DNA of 64,000 nucleotides from Aerococcaceae bacterium NML190073. GTDB taxonomy: Bacteria > Bacillota > Bacilli > Lactobacillales > Aerococcaceae. How positions within the stretch are numbered: the first letter of the stretch is position 1; every line of letters starts with the position of its first letter. Positions 1 through 8,221 of the stretch are shown here, in pieces. The notes beneath the pieces were generated by a model. It worked only from the letters and a program-made list of their open reading frames with translations, ran no database searches and was not told the DNA's origin. The DNA lies in NCBI GenBank assembly GCA_026131555.1, contig JAMXJH010000006.1:82282-146281 (forward strand), given 5' to 3'. The position numbers and the translations under genes are program-made.

Positions 1-255
1 AATTGTCGGAATATCCAAGTCCAATGTCGAAGCTAACATATGGGCATAAATCAACACATCGGCAAGCTCTTCCTTGATATGCTCCAGTTGTGTATCGACT
101 GCCTCGTCCGAAGAAACCCACTGAAAAATTTCTAACAACTCCGCCGCTTCAATCGAGATGGAAAGTGCTAGATTTTTCGGAGTGTGATATGGGCGCCATT
201 GTCTTTCATCCACAAAAGCGTCAATTATTTGGGTAATTTCATTATAATTTCGCAT
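1..255 (-). CDS. MazG-like nucleotide pyrophosphohydrolase, N-terminal 85 residues (runs off window)
   Basis: I translated this partial gene directly from the minus strand. It starts at the ATG ending at 255, eight bases after an AAGGAG box, and stays open to base 1. The fragment has the EAAELLEIFQW segment (about residues 37-47) and EELADVLIYAHML (about 66-78), which together form the E-x-x-E / E-x-x-D magnesium site of all-alpha NTP pyrophosphatases of the MazG/RS21-C6 group. These enzymes hydrolyse non-canonical or excess (d)NTPs, often dCTP or its analogues, to NMP and pyrophosphate. Family members are about 100-115 residues, so only a short C-terminal part is missing. It stands alone, separated from the next gene by a terminator. 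Confidence 0.85.
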   Translation of the reverse strand, partial: MRNYNEITQIIDAFVDERQWRPYHTPKNLALSISIEAAELLEIFQWVSSDEAVDTQLEHIKEELADVLIYAHMLASTLDLDIPTI

Positions 256-289
256 AGTAGTTCTCCTTCAATTATCATTTACTTCCTCA

Positions 290-295
290 ATTATA
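290..295 (-). promoter_or_regulatory. Extended -10 promoter element for the MazG-like gene
   Basis: On the minus strand TATAAT is preceded by TGT (TGn extended -10), about 35 bases upstream of the start codon. No good -35 is visible. This is inference from the sequence only. Confidence 0.4.
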
Positions 296-320
296 ACACA
301 CATTCTCTCCCTCACAGATA

Positions 321-353
321 AAAAAGAGAAAATCCTTTTGGACTTTCTCTTTG
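321..353 (-). terminator. Intrinsic terminator of the allantoin/oxamate operon
   Basis: Near-perfect hairpin with arms AAAGAGAAAATCC and GGACTTTCTCTTT and a TTTT loop. On the minus strand it is followed by a run of T. It lies 20 bases after the carbamate kinase stop codon, so it ends the minus-strand operon from fdrA. Confidence 0.75.
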
Positions 354-371
354 GAAAGAAGGTATGCTCTT

Positions 372-1310
372 CTATTTCGTCACAACGGTTGCTGAACCGC
401 CTTGCAAGTAGTTGCCGATGTTGTCCAGCGAAGTTATGACTGCTTGCCCTGTTGGACAATTCTCAACAAATTGAATCGCTGCTTCTACTTTCGGTAACAT
501 ACTTCCGGGAGCGAATTGATTTTCTGTAATCCATTGACGCAATTGATCAACTGTTACGTGCTCCAACTTCTCTTGATTCGGTTGATTAAAGTTCACATAA
601 ACATTATCAACTCCTGTAAGAATGAGTAAACTATCTGCGCCAATTAATTCGGCTAATTTGGCTGAAGCGAAATCTTTATCTATTACTGCTTCCACGCCTT
701 TATTGCCGGATTCCGTTCTGACAACTGGAATTCCGCCTCCACCGGCGGAAATTACCACGTGACCGGCGGCTACTAATTCTTTGATAACCTTTACTTCTTG
801 AATATCAATTGGTAGCGGTGATGGAACAACTTTACGCCAACCACGTCCGGCATCTTCCTTAAACGTTGCGCCCGTTCGTGCCATTTCTTCCTCTGCTTCC
901 TCTTGTGTATAGAATGGACCAATCGGCTTTGCCGGGTCTGCAAATGCCGGGTCACTACCATCTACAACAACTTGCGTAATCAATGACACTACTTCTTTAT
1001 CCACGCCTTGCGCTTGCAGAGCATTTTGGAAAGCATTTTGTAGCCAATAACCAATGCTCCCTTCTGTCATCGCCACCAATGTATCTAATGGAAACGCCGG
1101 ATTTTTATCGGAATTTGCTGCGATATTCTGTAATAAAAGATTGCCGACTTGCGGTCCGTTTCCATGAGTAACAATTAAGTCATCACCGTTGAGCACAAAC
1201 TTCATCAAATGTTGTACAGTTGCTCTCAACGCTTCTTGCTGTGCCTCTGCTGTCGGATCTTTTGATAAAATCGCATTCCCGCCAAGTGCTACTACAATTT
1301 TTCTTGCCAT
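372..1310 (-). CDS. arcC: Catabolic carbamate kinase (ArcC/AllK type)
   Basis: 312 residues, the usual length of the family. Carbamate kinase takes carbamoyl phosphate plus ADP to carbamate plus ATP, a substrate-level phosphorylation step. The N-terminal [11 protein letters not shown], the THGNGPQVG loop (about 48-56), the AGGGGIPV phosphate-binding segment and the C-terminal [10 protein letters not shown] segment are all family signatures. It is the last gene of an operon with the oxamate carbamoyltransferase fusion and AllD, so its carbamoyl phosphate most likely comes from oxalurate (the AllK role in E. coli), not from arginine deiminase, whose genes are absent here. The start ATG has AAAGGAGAAAAAGAGA before it. 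An arcC of an ADI system elsewhere in the genome cannot be excluded. Confidence 0.93.
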   Translation of the reverse strand: MARKIVVALGGNAILSKDPTAEAQQEALRATVQHLMKFVLNGDDLIVTHGNGPQVGNLLLQNIAANSDKNPAFPLDTLVAMTEGSIGYWLQNAFQNALQAQGVDKEVVSLITQVVVDGSDPAFADPAKPIGPFYTQEEAEEEMARTGATFKEDAGRGWRKVVPSPLPIDIQEVKVIKELVAAGHVVISAGGGGIPVVRTESGNKGVEAVIDKDFASAKLAELIGADSLLILTGVDNVYVNFNQPNQEKLEHVTVDQLRQWITENQFAPGSMLPKVEAAIQFVENCPTGQAVITSLDNIGNYLQGGSATVVTK

Positions 1311-1346
1311 TCTCTTTTTCTCCTTTTATTCTTTGATGAGGAAAGC

Positions 1347-1372
1347 GCGTGGACACGAATTCGTGTCCACGC
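1347..1372. repeat. Perfect 26-bp palindrome between allD and carbamate kinase genes
   Basis: Both 13-base arms match exactly around a central GAATTC. There is no T-run on either side, so it looks like an intercistronic RNA stem-loop (processing or mRNA stabilising) and not a terminator. Its role is inferred. Confidence 0.6.
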
Positions 1373-1391
1373 TACTTTCTTGTTTATTACA

Positions 1392-2456
1392 TTATTTAGC
1401 GAAAGCACTCTTACCACCGTAGCGATCTTCATGGATAACTTTCGATACAAGGTAATTGTAAATACCTTCCGGAATGTTGATCCCCTCACGTTCACTTTCC
1501 ATATATTTCACGAAATTATTTTCTCCCGGATAGTAAACTTGATCAAATCCTTTCGCCGGTTTAATTGCGTGCAATTCATTGACCGTTTGCGTGATGTTAT
1601 CTTTGAACTTATTCAAATCTGTAAATCGGCTCGGATCAATAACGATGTAAATATGTCCCAAATCACGTCCTGCACTCAAATCTGAATACATCGAACTTAC
1701 GTGTTTGCCGAATGGTAAGCCTAATAACACACCGGAAAGGATATCTACCATCATCATTAAACCGTAACCTTTTGGTCCTGAAATAGGTAACAAGCCCGAT
1801 ACCTTAAACGGATCCGTTGTGCCATGTCCATGTTCATCTACCGCCCATGTATCAGGAATCTGCTGGTTCTTAGATCTTGCATCTAAGATTTTGCCCCAAG
1901 CTTGAACGGTCGTTGCCATATCAAAGACAATCGGCTCACCATCTGTGCGCGGTGCTGAGAAGGCAATTGGGTTCGTCCCGTAATAATTTTCCGCTCCGCC
2001 GTACGGTACTACCATCGGATCAGACTGGCACATAGCAATGCCAATCAGGTCATGGCGGGCAATCTTATCTACGTAATAAGATAACATACCTGTGTGCGAC
2101 ACTTTGGATACCCCAACAACTGCCACTCCCGATTCTTTAGCTAAATCAATAACCTGGTCTAAGCAATAATTTGCTACATAATGTCCCTGCGCATTATCTC
2201 CATGGAAAATAGCTGTGCTTGGACCTGTCTTCTCGTAGCTAAAAGTAGGATTAAGATTGACGCCACCTTTACTGATACGCTCTGCATAATACTCCACTCG
2301 AACGACACCATGAGAGTGAATCCCGCACATATCCGCATACACTAAGTGGCGCGCCACTTCATCAGCATGCTCCTTAGGTAGTCCTGCTCGCGTCAATTTG
2401 GTGGTTACTAGATCAAACAATTTTTCCGGGGTAACATTAATCAATTTCTCTTCCAT
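1392..2456 (-). CDS. allD: Ureidoglycolate dehydrogenase (AllD)
   Basis: 354 residues of the Ldh_2/malate-lactate dehydrogenase-like family. It oxidises (S)-ureidoglycolate to oxalurate with NAD(P)+. The similarity to E. coli AllD as I recall it is extensive: GIHSHGVVRVEYYAERISKG near residue 50, then AMCQSDPMVVPYGGAE, YYGTNPIAF, FDMATTVQAWGKILDARS, PKGYGLMMMVDILSGVLLGLP and a GFDQVYYPGE near the C-terminus. This level of identity over the NAD-binding and catalytic segments supports AllD over generic malate or sulfolactate dehydrogenases. It lies between the DAACS transporter gene and carbamate kinase; its product oxalurate is the substrate of the carbamoyltransferase encoded upstream. Start ATG follows AAGGAGGGATTCAGT. 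Confidence 0.93.
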   Translation of the reverse strand: MEEKLINVTPEKLFDLVTTKLTRAGLPKEHADEVARHLVYADMCGIHSHGVVRVEYYAERISKGGVNLNPTFSYEKTGPSTAIFHGDNAQGHYVANYCLDQVIDLAKESGVAVVGVSKVSHTGMLSYYVDKIARHDLIGIAMCQSDPMVVPYGGAENYYGTNPIAFSAPRTDGEPIVFDMATTVQAWGKILDARSKNQQIPDTWAVDEHGHGTTDPFKVSGLLPISGPKGYGLMMMVDILSGVLLGLPFGKHVSSMYSDLSAGRDLGHIYIVIDPSRFTDLNKFKDNITQTVNELHAIKPAKGFDQVYYPGENNFVKYMESEREGINIPEGIYNYLVSKVIHEDRYGGKSAFAK

Positions 2457-2483
2457 ACTGAATCCCTCCTTGCTTGAATTTAT

Positions 2484-3704
2484 CTATTTATAACAAGACA
2501 CATCTAATTCGTCCGCTGCCGCCGCAACCAAGATTGCTGTATACACATCTGAATTGACATTGAGAATCGTCCGGATAATACCCGTAAACCACTCTACACC
2601 AGCAAAAATCGCAATACTTTCAATCGGCAATCCCATTTGAGGTACAATAATCGCTAATGAAACTAGACCTCCACCGGGCACAACCGCATTCGCCAAGGAT
2701 ACCAAAGTTGCCATGATGCTCAAATAGACGAGCGTTTGCAAGTTAAAATCAATTTGATATAGCTGCATGATTGTGACCACTGTAATACTCATAAACATCG
2801 CAGAGCCATTACTATTCAGTGATACACCTAACGGCAATACCAATTCTGTAATTCGCTTACTAATACCTAGCTTGGCTTTGGCATCATCAATCGCAATCGG
2901 CAATGTCACGGCTGACGAAATCGTTACAATCGCTACAATTGATATTTGACGCATATTTCTAATGAGTGGCACAAAACCAATCTTACAGTACGCACACACG
3001 ACAATAATCCAGAAGATTAGGAATACAATCGTTGCGGCTGAGTAGATAACTAAATATTTTACCAATGGTAAAATAATGCCCGTTCCCAAATCGCTAATAG
3101 ACGAGCCGATTAAGCAGAATACCCCAATCGGTGCCAAGGTCATCACTAAACGAATGATATTCATAATCACTTCGTTAAAATCCGAAATGGTCTTGAATAG
3201 CTGAGATTCAGGATTTCGTTGCATAAAACGATTCAATGCTAACCCGAAGAAACAGGCAAAGACAATGATTTGGATAATCGACCCTTTCGACAGCGCATCA
3301 AATATATTCGAAGGGAAAAAGCCTAACAACGTATCCGTCCATAGCAAACTCTTAGATTCAATAACGTTTTCTAAATCAACGTTGATAACAACCCCTTCTC
3401 CCGGACGAAATACATAAGCCGCAAGCACTCCCCAAATACTTGCTAACAGAGATGAAACACCAAAAATCAGCAAGGTTTGTGTTCCGAATTTTTTCAATTC
3501 TTTTGCTTCAATTCCTCCGATTGCCTGGACAATTTGTCCTAGCACCAATAATGGAATTGACATTTGCATCAGCTTGAGGAATAAATCCCCTATTACTTTG
3601 AAATAATTCGAAAAATCGGGCATGATGGAACCCATAATTCCACCTAAAATCACAGCGATTACAATTTGTACAACGAGAGAGTTCTTTTTCTGTTTCTGTT
3701 TCAT
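2484..3704 (-). CDS. Dicarboxylate/amino acid:cation symporter (DAACS family)
   Basis: About 406 residues with roughly eight hydrophobic segments plus re-entrant loops, as in GltP/SstT transporters. The family's TM7 NMDGT motif appears as NSNGS (in SLNSNGSAMFM) and the TM8 motif as LNVNSDVYTAI, so the substrate may differ from glutamate or C4-dicarboxylates. An earlier in-frame GTG at 3710 would leave only two bases to AGGAG; the ATG at 3704 has eight, so I chose 3704. The gene sits in the ureidoglycolate/oxamate operon, which suggests uptake of a pathway substrate or export/exchange of oxamate. The exact substrate is not readable from sequence. Confidence 0.8.
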   Translation of the reverse strand: MKQKQKKNSLVVQIVIAVILGGIMGSIMPDFSNYFKVIGDLFLKLMQMSIPLLVLGQIVQAIGGIEAKELKKFGTQTLLIFGVSSLLASIWGVLAAYVFRPGEGVVINVDLENVIESKSLLWTDTLLGFFPSNIFDALSKGSIIQIIVFACFFGLALNRFMQRNPESQLFKTISDFNEVIMNIIRLVMTLAPIGVFCLIGSSISDLGTGIILPLVKYLVIYSAATIVFLIFWIIVVCAYCKIGFVPLIRNMRQISIVAIVTISSAVTLPIAIDDAKAKLGISKRITELVLPLGVSLNSNGSAMFMSITVVTIMQLYQIDFNLQTLVYLSIMATLVSLANAVVPGGGLVSLAIIVPQMGLPIESIAIFAGVEWFTGIIRTILNVNSDVYTAILVAAAADELDVSCYK

Positions 3705-3742
3705 AATCACCGCTCCTTTATTTTTGATGGTTCTACTAATAT

Positions 3743-5002
3743 TTAGTGTTCCGATACGGCTTTTTTAGTATCGTCTGCTACCATTCCAAATACCAGTAAT
3801 CCCACAATTAACAATCCGCACGCTAGATAGAAGCCGATTTGCATAGAGCCTGTTGTATCTGTTAAATATCCTGTGATATATGGTGCGAGAATGGAGCCTG
3901 ACATACCGATAAAGTTATAAGCACTTAATGTCGTTGATAAAATGCTTCTGTCACCATTTTTTGTAACGTATGAAACGAGGATTGGGTCCAATGCTAATTT
4001 ACCTGTTAATCCATATAGTAGTAATACAGCAATCAATACAGTACGATCATTCACAAACGCAATGAGGAAGACTGATAATGCTGCTAATGGGACTAATAAG
4101 TAAACTAAACGCTTGGTACTACCTGTTTTATCTACCATACGTGCAAAGAACAACGCCCCCGGAATTGATGCCCAAGGTACAAGTGAGGAAATGAAACCGA
4201 CACTTGTTCCGGCGAAGCCACGTTCTTCAATTAAGAATGAAGGCAACCAAGTGATGATGACAAAGTTAGCGTAAATACTTACAAATAATAAAGCAAATAC
4301 TGCTACTAAGTTTTTGTTAGAGAAAATGCGTTTCAATGCGCCTGATTGATCTTCTTCAACTTCTTGTGTCGGCGCTGTGACAACTTCCTCATCTTTGTAA
4401 GCAACTTTTTCTTTCAACATGGTGTAGAAAATAATCGCCGTGATGAGTGTTGGCACTGCCATAATGAAGAACGGTTGACTCCAGTGCGCACCTTTTTCCA
4501 ATACTAAGGTACTTGAGAGTAAGTAACCTCCTGATGTACCGAACGCCATACCACTGTTAATAATCGCGTTACCGACTGTCACTTTGCTCTTTGGAATTGC
4601 TTCAGTAGACAGAGCGTACTGCGGCCCGTAGTACGCACCTTGTCCAACCCCTGCTAATGCACGAATTACAAGGAACATACCGAATGAGGTTGCTAAACCA
4701 CTGAAAAATGTCATCCCTGCCATGATTAAGAAACCGATTGTGATTACCAGTTTTCTACCGAAACGATCTCCCAACATTCCTGAAGGAATTTGTGCGATGG
4801 CATAAGTTAAGAAGAAGATACTATTCGCTAAACCTAATTGTGTTTTACTTAGACCGAATTGGTTACCAACTTCCCCCATAATCGGGTTAAAAATTGTCCG
4901 TGTCGCATACATCAATATCCATCCAATAAAGAAGATGGCTATAACTCGCATCCAATAGTTATCTCCAACTATTACGGGTTTTCTTTTTGCAACGCTATTC
5001 AT
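3743..5002 (-). CDS. Major facilitator superfamily transporter, probably allantoin-pathway substrate
   Basis: 419 residues, about twelve membrane segments, with MFS motif A in the TM2-3 loop (GMLGDRFGRK, about residues 76-85) and a hydrophilic central loop near residues 195-225. The sequence style (GRFG loop, RALAGVGQGAYYGPQYALSTE) resembles the anion:cation symporter or glycerol-3-phosphate/hexuronate transporters. It is the second gene of the operon led by the FdrA-AllG fusion, 95 bases after it, with a stem-loop between. By context it should carry allantoin, allantoate, ureidoglycolate or oxamate; that is inference. Start ATG follows AAAGGAGTTTTATT. Confidence 0.8.
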   Translation of the reverse strand: MNSVAKRKPVIVGDNYWMRVIAIFFIGWILMYATRTIFNPIMGEVGNQFGLSKTQLGLANSIFFLTYAIAQIPSGMLGDRFGRKLVITIGFLIMAGMTFFSGLATSFGMFLVIRALAGVGQGAYYGPQYALSTEAIPKSKVTVGNAIINSGMAFGTSGGYLLSSTLVLEKGAHWSQPFFIMAVPTLITAIIFYTMLKEKVAYKDEEVVTAPTQEVEEDQSGALKRIFSNKNLVAVFALLFVSIYANFVIITWLPSFLIEERGFAGTSVGFISSLVPWASIPGALFFARMVDKTGSTKRLVYLLVPLAALSVFLIAFVNDRTVLIAVLLLYGLTGKLALDPILVSYVTKNGDRSILSTTLSAYNFIGMSGSILAPYITGYLTDTTGSMQIGFYLACGLLIVGLLVFGMVADDTKKAVSEH

Positions 5003-5046
5003 AATAAAACTCCTTTCATATTGCTATGTGTTAGCTATCTAGTAAC

Positions 5047-5080
5047 CTGTAATCCGCCTTTTGCATTAGACGGATTACAG
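5047..5080 (-). repeat. Intercistronic stem-loop between fdrA-allG and the MFS gene
   Basis: A perfect 10-base inverted repeat (CTGTAATCCG / CGGATTACAG) with a 14-base loop, 17 bases after the fdrA stop. No T-run follows on the minus strand, so read-through into the transporter genes is expected. It may set relative transcript levels. Confidence 0.55.
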
Positions 5081-5097
5081 TCCCGTCCACCAAGTGT

Positions 5098-8000
5098 CTA
5101 TTCTACGTTGATTCCCTTAGCGCGTGCATAGGCTTCCAGTGCTTTCTCGAAGCATTGCAACGGTGCTCTTACGGTTCCTGCCCCGACTTGTCCAACGCCC
5201 GGTTCACGGTGCGCAATTCCTGTGTTGATAATCGGTGTAATGCCTGTTTCGACCACTTTACGAATATCAATACCTAGAGGGATGCCACGGAAATCCCAAG
5301 TTGGAATGGACCAGTTGGCATTGTTGTCCGCACACACTTTATCCATCTCTTCAGTAATATTCCAAGCTTCTTGGAATCCACCCGCTCCGACAAAACGTGT
5401 TACCCCAGGTGCAGCAACCATTGCCATGCCTCCGACCCCTACTGTTTCGGTGATTGCACTGTCTCCGATATCCGGGTTGCCATCTTCTTCGGTATAACCT
5501 GTGAAGTATAACCCTTTAGGTGTATTCACCGGTGCTACGAACCATTCGTCGCCTAATTCCGCAATTCTAACGCCAAAATTCACCCCATTTCGTGTTAATG
5601 TTGTAACGATTGTTCCTTTAGTATCGCGTCTAGCATAGTCTACAATTGCCTTCCCTGTTGCCATCATAATGTTCAAGAAGAACTGGTCTGTATCTGCCAA
5701 GAACTTGATGACATCGTATTTCACTTTTTCGTCAATATCTAATTTGATAATGAGCGGCGAAATTTCTTTCAAGAAGTTGAGAGAAGCTGCCATATTGCGT
5801 TGGTGGAATTCATCTCCCATTGTAATAGCCTTAGCAATCAAAACATTCAAGTTGATTCCCGCTTCACTCGAACGTAAAGCACCGGCGATTGTTGGTCCTA
5901 ATGTATCGCGCATCCATTCTAATCTGTCCACAACTGATTGCGAATAAGCGCCGAAGCGTAACACTTTTCCGATACCTTCATTCATTGTACAGTACGCACG
6001 TGTGCCGTCCTGTTTGTTCTCAACGACGAGTACCGGCATATTGGATGAGGTAATACCTCCCATTGGTCCAACTGCATGAACGTGGTGGCAAGGTATGAAG
6101 CGTACGGCGCCGCTGGATAGCAATGCTCTTGCCTCCTCTTCGGTTGTTGCCCATTTCTCGAAGAAGGCTGCTCCGATACATGACCCTTGCATCGGTCCTG
6201 TCATCTCGTCCCAAGTAATCGGAGGTCCGGCATGTAATAACGTTTTCTGTTCTTCATTGAGTTCCGGAATGACGGATTTAGCCGGTACAACATCAATTAA
6301 GAATGGCTGAGAGTTGCGCATCTTATTAACAACTTCCATATTATCTTTCTCAATCTCATCGGCAATTGCTTCCAACTTATCCAAAATAGCAATCATACGC
6401 TTATTACCATTTGCACGTGGTTTCCAGTCGAATTGAACGAAGTCCACTCCCGCTGATTCATAAGATTCATTGAAACTCTTCAAGCCGACATTGATAATTT
6501 TCGGTGGGTTGGAAAGCAACTCTAAGATAGGCTTGCTTGGTTCAGGCACACTCACTTTGGCACCAGTATAAGTCTTATGAGATTTAGGTTCTTCGACAAG
6601 GTCGATACCTTTCAGTTTCAGAGCTAATTTCACTGCTTTAGCATTGCTTTCTTCTACCAAGACACCATTGCGAGTGAGTACGTCCACCGTTGCTTGGTAG
6701 TTTTGTGGGTCTTTCTTCGTGCCTACCACCGTCGCAATGAAGAACAACTCTCTGCCGGCTTCTTTCGCTTGTTCTTTCGCTTCCACGATCGCTGGTAATA
6801 AAGCATCCGCCATTGCTTCGTGCGCACCGTATCCCAATACAACATCAAAGAGAATGACACCTGTTTCCGGCTCAGCAACAAATTCCTTAATTTGATTGAT
6901 ACGCGTGCTCGGATCAATCATTGGGTGCGGTCTGCCTTGTGTATAAATATCGTCACCTAAATCAATGACTTCGTATCCCTCTGCTTTGAGAATATATCCC
7001 GGAATATGTTCTTGCTCATGTAAGTTCAACGCTTCCGAAACTAACATCGCTGTTTCATACGCTAAGGTTCCCCCTGAATAAATGCCTTTTACTACTTTCG
7101 CTTCAGGCAAAACAACAGACACTTCATTCTTAGTAGAAGCATCATAAGAGAGTGCAACTTCTTTTTTGTTTGCTAAGTCGACGGCGATGCGCGCTGCTTC
7201 TTCTAATGTATGCGCTAAATACACATTCCCCTCATGCGCTTCTGGTTTCTCCCCTAAGAAAATAGCAACTACAGGTTTGCTAATACTTTGAAGCAGCGTC
7301 ATCACATCGTCGCGTACAGCTTTTGCCGGTGGTTTCGAAATAATACAAATCACTTCAGTTGGCGCATGGTGTTCCAATGCAACAATCGCATCTTTCATCG
7401 CTACTGCTCCAACAGCTTCACTCAAATCGCGTCCGCCGGTTCCAATCGCATGAACAGCACCGCCACCTAGACGATCAATAATTGTTGTCACTTCTTGAAT
7501 TCCTGTTCCGGATGCTCCAACAATTCCGATATTTCCAGGTGAAATAATATTAGTGAAAGCTACGGGTACACTGGACAATACACCTGTTCCGCAGTCCGGT
7601 CCCATCATTAATAGTCCTTTGTCATGAGCTAATTGTTTCAAGCGGACTTCGTCTTCTAAAGGAATGTTATCTGTAAATGAGAAGACATGTAAATCATGAT
7701 TGAGCGCGCGTTCGATTTCAGACGCCCCATACTCTCCCGGTATACTGAAAACAGCCAAATTAGCGCCTTCCAGGCTAGACAATGCCTCTTCCCAGGAGTG
7801 CGCTACTTTTTTGTCGCTAGTATCTGCTTTCACGGATAAATCCGATAGGAAGCGATTAACCTCTTCAACAACATGGTCAATCATCCCTTCTACATCACTG
7901 TCTACTACAATCATCAAATCATTTGGCGATGCTTGCTTAGCCTCTTCTGTCAACAAGTTGGTGTTGAGTAAAATGTCCTTATTCGCATCTGTTCCCATCA

Positions 8001-8106
8001 TAATCTGACTCATTCGAACATTATCGAAGCTATTCACTTTGTTGGTTAACAACATCAAGTTAATAGAATCTTGATAATTATTCTTCAAAATTACCGTTTG
8101 TAACAT
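5098..8106 (-). CDS. fdrA: FdrA-AllG fusion, oxamate carbamoyltransferase (oxamic transcarbamylase) subunits
   Basis: 1002 residues. The N-terminal part (about 1-580) is FdrA/AllF-like with a succinyl-CoA-synthetase-type fold: MGPDCGTGVL and GIVGASGTGIQEV are the phosphate/CoA-loop segments. The C-terminal part (about 581-1002) is YlbE/AllG (DUF1116): LLHAGPPITWDEMTGPM, FIPCHHVHAVGPMGGI, MGDEFHQRN, TAPGVTRFVGAGG-like and INTGIAHREPGVGQVGAGTV. In E. coli AllF, AllG and AllH form oxamic transcarbamylase, which splits oxalurate with phosphate into oxamate and carbamoyl phosphate. Here F and G are one chain and no AllH (DUF2877) gene is in the window. The longer reading frame adds 20 residues, but AGGAGTAGTT directly precedes the ATG at 8106. 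First gene of the operon. Confidence 0.88.
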   Translation of the reverse strand: MLQTVILKNNYQDSINLMLLTNKVNSFDNVRMSQIMMGTDANKDILLNTNLLTEEAKQASPNDLMIVVDSDVEGMIDHVVEEVNRFLSDLSVKADTSDKKVAHSWEEALSSLEGANLAVFSIPGEYGASEIERALNHDLHVFSFTDNIPLEDEVRLKQLAHDKGLLMMGPDCGTGVLSSVPVAFTNIISPGNIGIVGASGTGIQEVTTIIDRLGGGAVHAIGTGGRDLSEAVGAVAMKDAIVALEHHAPTEVICIISKPPAKAVRDDVMTLLQSISKPVVAIFLGEKPEAHEGNVYLAHTLEEAARIAVDLANKKEVALSYDASTKNEVSVVLPEAKVVKGIYSGGTLAYETAMLVSEALNLHEQEHIPGYILKAEGYEVIDLGDDIYTQGRPHPMIDPSTRINQIKEFVAEPETGVILFDVVLGYGAHEAMADALLPAIVEAKEQAKEAGRELFFIATVVGTKKDPQNYQATVDVLTRNGVLVEESNAKAVKLALKLKGIDLVEEPKSHKTYTGAKVSVPEPSKPILELLSNPPKIINVGLKSFNESYESAGVDFVQFDWKPRANGNKRMIAILDKLEAIADEIEKDNMEVVNKMRNSQPFLIDVVPAKSVIPELNEEQKTLLHAGPPITWDEMTGPMQGSCIGAAFFEKWATTEEEARALLSSGAVRFIPCHHVHAVGPMGGITSSNMPVLVVENKQDGTRAYCTMNEGIGKVLRFGAYSQSVVDRLEWMRDTLGPTIAGALRSSEAGINLNVLIAKAITMGDEFHQRNMAASLNFLKEISPLIIKLDIDEKVKYDVIKFLADTDQFFLNIMMATGKAIVDYARRDTKGTIVTTLTRNGVNFGVRIAELGDEWFVAPVNTPKGLYFTGYTEEDGNPDIGDSAITETVGVGGMAMVAAPGVTRFVGAGGFQEAWNITEEMDKVCADNNANWSIPTWDFRGIPLGIDIRKVVETGITPIINTGIAHREPGVGQVGAGTVRAPLQCFEKALEAYARAKGINVE

Positions 8107-8137
8107 AACTACTCCTCCATCTTTATTTGATAATTTA

Positions 8138-8166
8138 ATGATAAGTGTTAATGGTTGCGTTTTCAA
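8138..8166 (-). promoter_or_regulatory. Promoter of the fdrA-led operon
   Basis: Minus strand: TTGAAA (8161-8166), 17-base spacer, TATCAT (8138-8143), about 35 bases upstream of the chosen fdrA start. The -35 overlaps the inverted repeat at 8154-8172. Confidence 0.6.
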
Positions 8167-8172
8167 TGCAAC
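8154..8172. promoter_or_regulatory. Candidate PucR-regulator operator
   Basis: Inverted repeat GTTGC-N9-GCAAC in the divergent region between fdrA and the PucR-type gene, overlapping the fdrA -35. Position and symmetry fit an operator for the adjacent regulator; no binding data are implied. Confidence 0.4.
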
Positions 8173-8221
8173 TTATTCTAAAATATAAGAGAGAATTTTA
8201 TCCAAAAAGGGGAAATTAGAC

